Source: Kitasatospora terrestris
Lineage (GTDB): Bacteria > Actinomycetota > Actinomycetes > Streptomycetales > Streptomycetaceae
Direction of reading: 5' to 3'
Assembly (NCBI RefSeq): GCF_039542905.1
Contig: NZ_BAABIS010000001.1
Coordinates: forward strand, 4,278,001 to 4,342,000
DNA length: 64,000 nucleotides
Below the pieces are notes generated by a model. That model saw only the letters and a list, made by a program, of their open reading frames with translations. It was not told the DNA's origin and did no database searches. Position 1 is the first letter of the stretch. Each line of letters starts with the position of its first letter. Positions 60,064 through 64,000 of this stretch are shown here, one piece after another. A program made the position numbers and the translations under genes.

Positions 60064-60804
60064 TCAGCGGACGTCGACGCCGCGCGCGCCGGCGCCGCGT
60101 TCCAGGTACCAGCGGGCGGTGCCGAGCACGCCGTAGGCGCGGATCCGGCGGGTGGAGTTCTGCACCACCATGTCGCGGCGGTGGACGATCGCGGTGGTGT
60201 GCCGGCGGACCGCGTTGATGAACATCCGGTCGGTCGGCGAGGGACGCCGCGGCATGCCGCCGACCGCCTGGTACAGCTCGGCGGTGATCGCCATGTTGTT
60301 GCCGGCGTGCATCCGGTACGGGGTGAGGTAGCCGTGCCGGCGGTGGTGCGCGGGCCGGATCCGGCCGAAGAACGCGCCGAGCACGACGAGGGTGCGGAAG
60401 ACCGACCGGCCGAGCGGGCCGTGCTCGTCGGGGCGGGCGGTGATGTGGCCGCAGACCAGGCCGCGGGAGGCGACCAGCCCGGCCCGGGCGGCGGCGGACC
60501 AGCCGGGCTGCGGCAGGCAGTCGGCGTCGGTGCGGGCGAGCAGGGCGGCCCCGTGCGCGATGGCGTACCGGAAGCCGGTGTCCACCGCCGAACCGACGCC
60601 CTTCTCCGGTTCGGTGAGCAGCTCGACCGGGAACGGCGCCCGGGCGGCGAACGACCGGACCAGCTCGGCGGTCGCGTCGGTGGAGCCGTTGTCGACCACC
60701 AGCAGGGTGAACTCCCGGTCCCGCTGCGCGGCGAGGGCCTCCAGGGTGCCGGTGATCCGGGCGGCCTCCTGGTAGGCGGGGACCACCACCCACAGCTCGG
60801 TCAT
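60064..60804 (-). CDS. GT2-family glycosyltransferase
   Basis: 246 residues from ATG 60804, overlapping the thiolase stop by 4 bp. GT-A fold with LWVVVPAYQEAARITGTLEA, VVDNGSTDATAELV, catalytic/metal Asp in ARTDADCLPQPGW, and an acceptor part with GGMPRRPSPTDRMFINAV. No membrane helices. It is probably a soluble tailoring glycosyltransferase for the cluster product. 10 bp separate it from the AMP-ligase gene. Confidence 0.87.
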   Translation of the reverse strand: MTELWVVVPAYQEAARITGTLEALAAQRDREFTLLVVDNGSTDATAELVRSFAARAPFPVELLTEPEKGVGSAVDTGFRYAIAHGAALLARTDADCLPQPGWSAAARAGLVASRGLVCGHITARPDEHGPLGRSVFRTLVVLGAFFGRIRPAHHRRHGYLTPYRMHAGNNMAITAELYQAVGGMPRRPSPTDRMFINAVRRHTTAIVHRRDMVVQNSTRRIRAYGVLGTARWYLERGAGARGVDVR

Positions 60805-61820
60805 GACTTCTCCCAGACCATCGTCATCAGGCTGACCCCGCCGCCGAGGCCCACCATCAGCACCCGGTCGCCGGGCGCCAGGCCGGGCTGGACCCGGTCG
60901 AGCTGGACGCCGATGGTGGCGCTCGCCAGGTTGCCGAGTTCGGCCACGGTGACCTCCAGCTTCTCCTCGGGCACCCCCGTCAGCTCCACGAAGCGCTCCA
61001 GGTACGGCAGCGTCACCTGGTGGACCAGCACCTTCGCGTACGCGTCCCAGCCGAAGCCGGTCCGGGCGGCGGTCCGGGTCAGGATGTCGCCGCCGATCTT
61101 CTCGAACACGCCGCGCAACTCCTTCCCGCCGCCCCGGAAATAGCTCCACTCGTCGCCGCGCGGGTGACGCGAACCGCCGCCCGGGATGCCGCCGACCGAC
61201 CAGTGCTCGGACGCGGTCTCGGTCTCCACGTCGAGGATGCCGCCGCGCGCCACCGGCTCCACCACCACCGCCGCGCCCGCGTCGCCGAAGGTGTACCCGG
61301 CGAAGCCGTCCCGGAACTCGGCGAGGCCGCCCGGGTCGCGCCGCATCGCCCGGCTCGGGGTCTCCCCCGTCACCACCAGCGCCCGGCGGGCCCGGCCGGC
61401 CAGGATCATGGCGCGTGCCGTGTCGATCCCGTTCAGGAAGCTGTTGCAGGCGTTGGATACGTCCAACGCGTGTGCCCGGGAGCCGAGTTCCGCCTGCACC
61501 AGGTGGGCGGTGGCGGGCTCGCAGACGTCCCGGGTGGCGGAGGCGTACACCAGCAGGTCGATGTCGGCCGGGAGGTACCCGCCGCCCGCCAGCGCCCGGC
61601 GGGCCGCGCCGAGGGCCAGGGTCGAGGCGTACTCGCCGTCGGTGACGAAGCGCCGGGTGCGGATCCCGGTCGCCTTCTCGAAGGTCCGCTCCGGCAGGCG
61701 CAGCCCGCTGCCGGCCGTCACCTCGTCCTGGAGCTGCTGCGAGGTCAACTCCCGCTCCGGAAGGCAGGATCCGACCGCGGTGATGCCCACGCGCGTGAAG
61801 TGGAGGTCCATGCCAGCCAT
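60801..61820 (-). CDS. OleA-like thiolase (ketoacyl-ACP synthase III family)
   Basis: 339 residues from ATG 61820. Nucleophile Cys125 in HALDVSNACNSFLNGIDTAR, His267 in VLVHQVTLPYLERF, Asn297 in LGNLASATIGV. Glu101 in DVCEPATAHLVQAEL matches the OleA-specific glutamate that enables head-to-head Claisen condensation of two fatty acyl-CoAs. Length and motifs match OleA better than FabH. First gene of the leftward operon. The upstream region has two palindromes. Confidence 0.83.
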   Translation of the reverse strand: MAGMDLHFTRVGITAVGSCLPERELTSQQLQDEVTAGSGLRLPERTFEKATGIRTRRFVTDGEYASTLALGAARRALAGGGYLPADIDLLVYASATRDVCEPATAHLVQAELGSRAHALDVSNACNSFLNGIDTARAMILAGRARRALVVTGETPSRAMRRDPGGLAEFRDGFAGYTFGDAGAAVVVEPVARGGILDVETETASEHWSVGGIPGGGSRHPRGDEWSYFRGGGKELRGVFEKIGGDILTRTAARTGFGWDAYAKVLVHQVTLPYLERFVELTGVPEEKLEVTVAELGNLASATIGVQLDRVQPGLAPGDRVLMVGLGGGVSLMTMVWEKS

Positions 61821-61846
61821 GGTCGGGCCCCGGGCCGGTCGCCGGC

Positions 61847-61864
61847 CTGAGTACGGGTACTCAG
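61847..61864. promoter_or_regulatory. Palindrome CTGAGTAC-GG-GTACTCAG before the OleA-like gene
   Basis: Perfect 8-bp arms with a 2-bp spacer, 27 bp upstream of the thiolase start codon and within the divergent promoter shared with the VC0807-like gene. Possible operator. Confidence 0.5.
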
Positions 61865-61888
61865 CCGGGCCCGGGGACGGTGCCCAAC

Positions 61889-61904
61889 CATGACATCCGT
61901 CATG
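61889..61904. promoter_or_regulatory. Palindrome CATGAC-ATCC-GTCATG in the divergent promoter
   Basis: 6-bp perfect arms, about halfway between the thiolase start (61820) and the VC0807-like start (61997). May be a TetR/MarR-type operator; no regulator gene is adjacent. Confidence 0.4.
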
Positions 61905-61996
61905 CGCTTTCCGGCACGGGCGACACTGCCGACCGACCGGGCCGCCGCGGGAGCCTTGGGGGCAACGGGAGAACGACCGGACAGGGGAGACGGACC

Positions 61997-62692
61997 ATGG
62001 CCACCATCACCGCGCACGCCACCACCGCGCACGCCACCACCGCGCACGTCACCACCGGGCAGAACGAGTCGCGCACCGCCGCGCTGAGGCCGCTGGCGAT
62101 CGACGTGGCCGTCCCGCTCGCCACCTACTACGTCGCGCACTCCGCGCTCGGCCTCGGCCTGGTCGCCTCGCTCGCCCTGGGCAGCGCCGTCCCGGCCGTC
62201 CGCACCGCCGCCGCGCTGCTCCGCGAGCGCCGGGTCAACGGGCTGGCGCTGCTGATGCTGCTGGTCAACACGGTCGGCATCGCGCTCTCCGCGGTGGCCG
62301 GGGACCCGCGGCTGATGCTCGCCAAGGACGGCGCGACCACCGGCGTGATCGGCGTCTCGGTCATGGTCTCCGCCCTGGTCGGCCGACCGCTGATGACCGC
62401 CGGACTGCGGCCCTTCATCGTCAAGGGCCGGGCCGCCCGCGCCGCCGCCTGGGACCGGCTCGCCGCCGGCGACGCCCGCTTCGCCCGCCGGGAGCGGCTG
62501 TTCTCGCTGATCTGGGGCGGTGCGCTGCTCGCCGAGTGCGTCGCCAAGGTGGCCGGTGCCTACACCGTGCCGGTGGAGACCATGGTGTGGCTGGGCACCG
62601 TCATCCTGCTCGCCGCGATCGGCCTGGGCGTCCTGGCCGGCAACGCGGTGGCCGGCCGGATGGCCGACCAGGTGATCGCCGAGGCCGAGTGA
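61997..62692 (+). CDS. VC0807-family membrane protein
   Basis: 231 residues from ATG 61997, with GGGGAGACGG upstream. About five to six membrane helices; GLALLMLLVNTVGIALSAVA and LMLAKDGATTGVIGVSVM resemble VC0807-like proteins of unknown function. The N-terminus (TAHATTAHATTAHVTT) is encoded by a 15-bp tandem repeat, about three units from 62010 to 62057. Divergent from the Ole-like operon. Confidence 0.75.
   Translation: MATITAHATTAHATTAHVTTGQNESRTAALRPLAIDVAVPLATYYVAHSALGLGLVASLALGSAVPAVRTAAALLRERRVNGLALLMLLVNTVGIALSAVAGDPRLMLAKDGATTGVIGVSVMVSALVGRPLMTAGLRPFIVKGRAARAAAWDRLAAGDARFARRERLFSLIWGGALLAECVAKVAGAYTVPVETMVWLGTVILLAAIGLGVLAGNAVAGRMADQVIAEAE
62010..62057 (+). repeat. 15-bp tandem repeat in the VC0807-family gene
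   Basis: Three copies of a GCGCACGCCACCACC-like unit (last copy with GTC for GCC), encoding repeated AHATT/AHVTT near the N-terminus. In-frame units suggest copy-number variation. Confidence 0.8.
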
Positions 62693-62708
62693 GCGGCGGG
62701 GCACCGGT

Positions 62709-62752
62709 CCGTGCGACGGGCGGCATGCGGAAACCGGCCACCCGCCGCACGG
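62709..62752. terminator. Imperfect hairpin between VC0807-like and flotillin genes
   Basis: CCGTGCGACGGGCGG (62709-62723) pairs with CCACCCGCCGCACGG (62738-62752) with two mismatches or G-U positions, between convergent stops. Confidence 0.5.
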
Positions 62753-62755
62753 TGC

Positions 62756-64000
62756 TCAGGAACGCGCCTGCTCCTGCTGCACGGGGATCACCTGGGGGAC
62801 CGGCGGCTTCCCGGTCGCCGACGGCTCGGCCTTCGCCCCGTCCGCCCCCATGGTGGCCAGCAACTGACGGGCCAGCCCGAGGCCGGTGCCGCCCATGGTC
62901 AGCGCCTTGGCGAACATGTCCGCCATGCCGTCCGCGCCGTTCAGCAGCACCATGTGCTCGACGTTGCCGAACGCCTCGGCACCGGCCTTCACGATCTGCG
63001 GCCAGTTCTCCGCCAACTGCTGCGCGACCACCGCCTCCTGGTTCTCCGCCAGCGCGGCCGCACGGGCCTTGATCGCCTCCGCCTCGGCCAGACCCAGCGC
63101 CCGCGCCGCCTCGGCCTGCGCCAGACCGCGCGCCTCCGCCGCCGCGGCCTCCGCCTCACCGGTCGCCCGGGTCGCCTCCGCCGAGGCCAGGCCCCGGGCC
63201 CTGGTCGCCTCCGCCTCCGCGGTCGCCGCGACCTTCACCCGGTTCGCCTCCGCCGCGGTCTTCAGCTCGGTCTCCCGGGCCAGCGCCTCCGCCGCCGAGA
63301 TCCGCGCGTCACGGTCCGCCACCGCCTTCGTCCGGGTCTCGTACGCCCGGGCATCGGCCGGCTTGCGGACGTCCGCCTGCAGCTGCTGCTCCCGGTGGTG
63401 CGCCTCCAGCTCGGCGACCTTGGTCTCCTGGACCACGACCTCCTGCCGGGACGCCGCCTGGGCGAGCGGACCCGCCTGCTGCGCGCGGGCCGCCGCGGTG
63501 TCCAGCTCCGCCTGGTAACCGGCCTGTTGGATGCCGGAGTTGCGGGTCGCCTCGGCCTTGCGGGCGGCCGCCTCCTGCTCCGCCTCGGTGGCCGCCCGGT
63601 CCGCCTCCGCGGCCGCGATGCGGGCGTCCCGGTGGACCGCTGCGGCGTGCGGCGCGGCCAGGTTCTCGATGTAGCCGGTCGGGTCCAGGATCTCCTGGAT
63701 CTGCAGCGAGTCGATGATCAGGCCGAGCTTCTCCATCTCCGACCCGGACGCGGCCCGGGTCTCCCCGGTCATCCGCTCGCGGTCGCGGATCATGTCCTCG
63801 ACCGTCAACCCGCCGACGATGGACCGCAGATGACCGGCGAACACGTTGTGCACGCGCTGCCCCATCGCCTTCTGCTGGTCCAGGAAACGGCGGGCCGCAT
63901 TGGCGATCGACACCGGGTCGTCGCCCACCTTGAAGATCACAACGCCCTTGACGTGGACCGGGATCCCCTGCTTCGTCACGCACTCGACGTCCAACTCGGC
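62756..64000 (-). CDS. Flotillin-like SPFH/band 7 protein (5' end outside window)
   Basis: 414 residues visible; the start lies beyond the right edge. SPFH part with VECVTKQGIPVHVKGVVIFK, VHNVFAGHLRSIVGGLTVED and LGLIIDSLQIQEILDPTGYI, then a long Ala/Glu/Arg coiled coil (EAEATRARGLASAEATRATG and similar heptads), and a C-terminal NWPQIVKAGAEAFGNVEHMV segment. Flotillins form membrane microdomain scaffolds. The alanine-rich repeats are ordinary for the family. Confidence 0.9.
   Translation of the reverse strand, partial: AELDVECVTKQGIPVHVKGVVIFKVGDDPVSIANAARRFLDQQKAMGQRVHNVFAGHLRSIVGGLTVEDMIRDRERMTGETRAASGSEMEKLGLIIDSLQIQEILDPTGYIENLAAPHAAAVHRDARIAAAEADRAATEAEQEAAARKAEATRNSGIQQAGYQAELDTAAARAQQAGPLAQAASRQEVVVQETKVAELEAHHREQQLQADVRKPADARAYETRTKAVADRDARISAAEALARETELKTAAEANRVKVAATAEAEATRARGLASAEATRATGEAEAAAAEARGLAQAEAARALGLAEAEAIKARAAALAENQEAVVAQQLAENWPQIVKAGAEAFGNVEHMVLLNGADGMADMFAKALTMGGTGLGLARQLLATMGADGAKAEPSATGKPPVPQVIPVQQEQARS

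Noticed and set aside
62756-64000. Alanine/glutamate repeats in the flotillin gene as a mobile or expanded repeat.
   Set aside because: Such heptad coiled-coil repeats are normal for flotillins.

Overview
The window is very GC-rich actinobacterial chromosome, roughly 70% G+C or more by eye. Gene content points to a streptomycete (Streptomyces or Kitasatospora): CrgA, the pknB/pbpA/ftsW/pstP/fhaBA block, two class E sortases, and an adjacent SsgR/SsgA sporulation pair. The left half resembles the conserved core near the replication origin. A cluster of consensus DnaA boxes at 1011-1201 and a perfect ParB site (parS) at 49657-49670 also fit an origin-proximal position. Species cannot be decided from the sequence alone.

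Layout. 1-13.4 kb is a cell-wall growth and division island: DUF5324 protein, crgA, DUF881 protein, small membrane protein, glutamine amidotransferase (pabA/trpG), srtE1, srtE2, then leftward fhaA-fhaB-pstP-ftsW-pbpA-pknB. A tRNA-Leu(CAG) follows at 13.76 kb. 13.9-27.3 kb holds a NarL-type two-component system, a phosphatidylglycerol lysyltransferase-like membrane protein, a PAS-GAF-SpoIIE-ATPase phosphatase, a J-domain/rhodanese ORF, a DUF5819 + HTTM pair, an aromatic-acid-exporter-like protein and a TrmH-type methyltransferase. 27.3-37.2 kb carries secreted and accessory genes: a peptidoglycan-binding protein, PNPOx- and VOC-family proteins, an HTH regulator, a secreted S53 peptidase, a CGNR regulator beside an FAD monooxygenase, and a GT2-GtrA fusion. 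37.3-50.4 kb holds paaN, a decaying WXG100-like toxin-type locus, two glycosyltransferases, a TetR regulator, a large secreted amidase, and a divergent Lrp regulator / branched-chain keto acid dehydrogenase operon (bkdABC). 50.6-56.3 kb has a flavohaemoglobin-like protein, a Nudix hydrolase, ssgR-ssgA, and small metabolic and membrane genes.

56.3-61.8 kb is the most unusual part. It is a tightly coupled leftward operon encoding an OleA-like thiolase, a GT2 glycosyltransferase, an OleC-like AMP ligase, a cytochrome P450 and an OleD-like reductase. It looks like an olefin/beta-lactone (Ole) pathway without OleB, with P450 and glycosyltransferase tailoring. Two palindromes lie in its divergent promoter. 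The window ends in a flotillin-like (SPFH) gene that runs off the right edge.

Several observations link separate parts. Near-identical 14-bp palindromes precede paaN and bkdA, and a TetR gene lies between them. Convergent gene pairs are repeatedly separated by strong perfect hairpins. A Streptomyces-type palindromic repeat appears to have inserted in frame into the GT2-GtrA gene.
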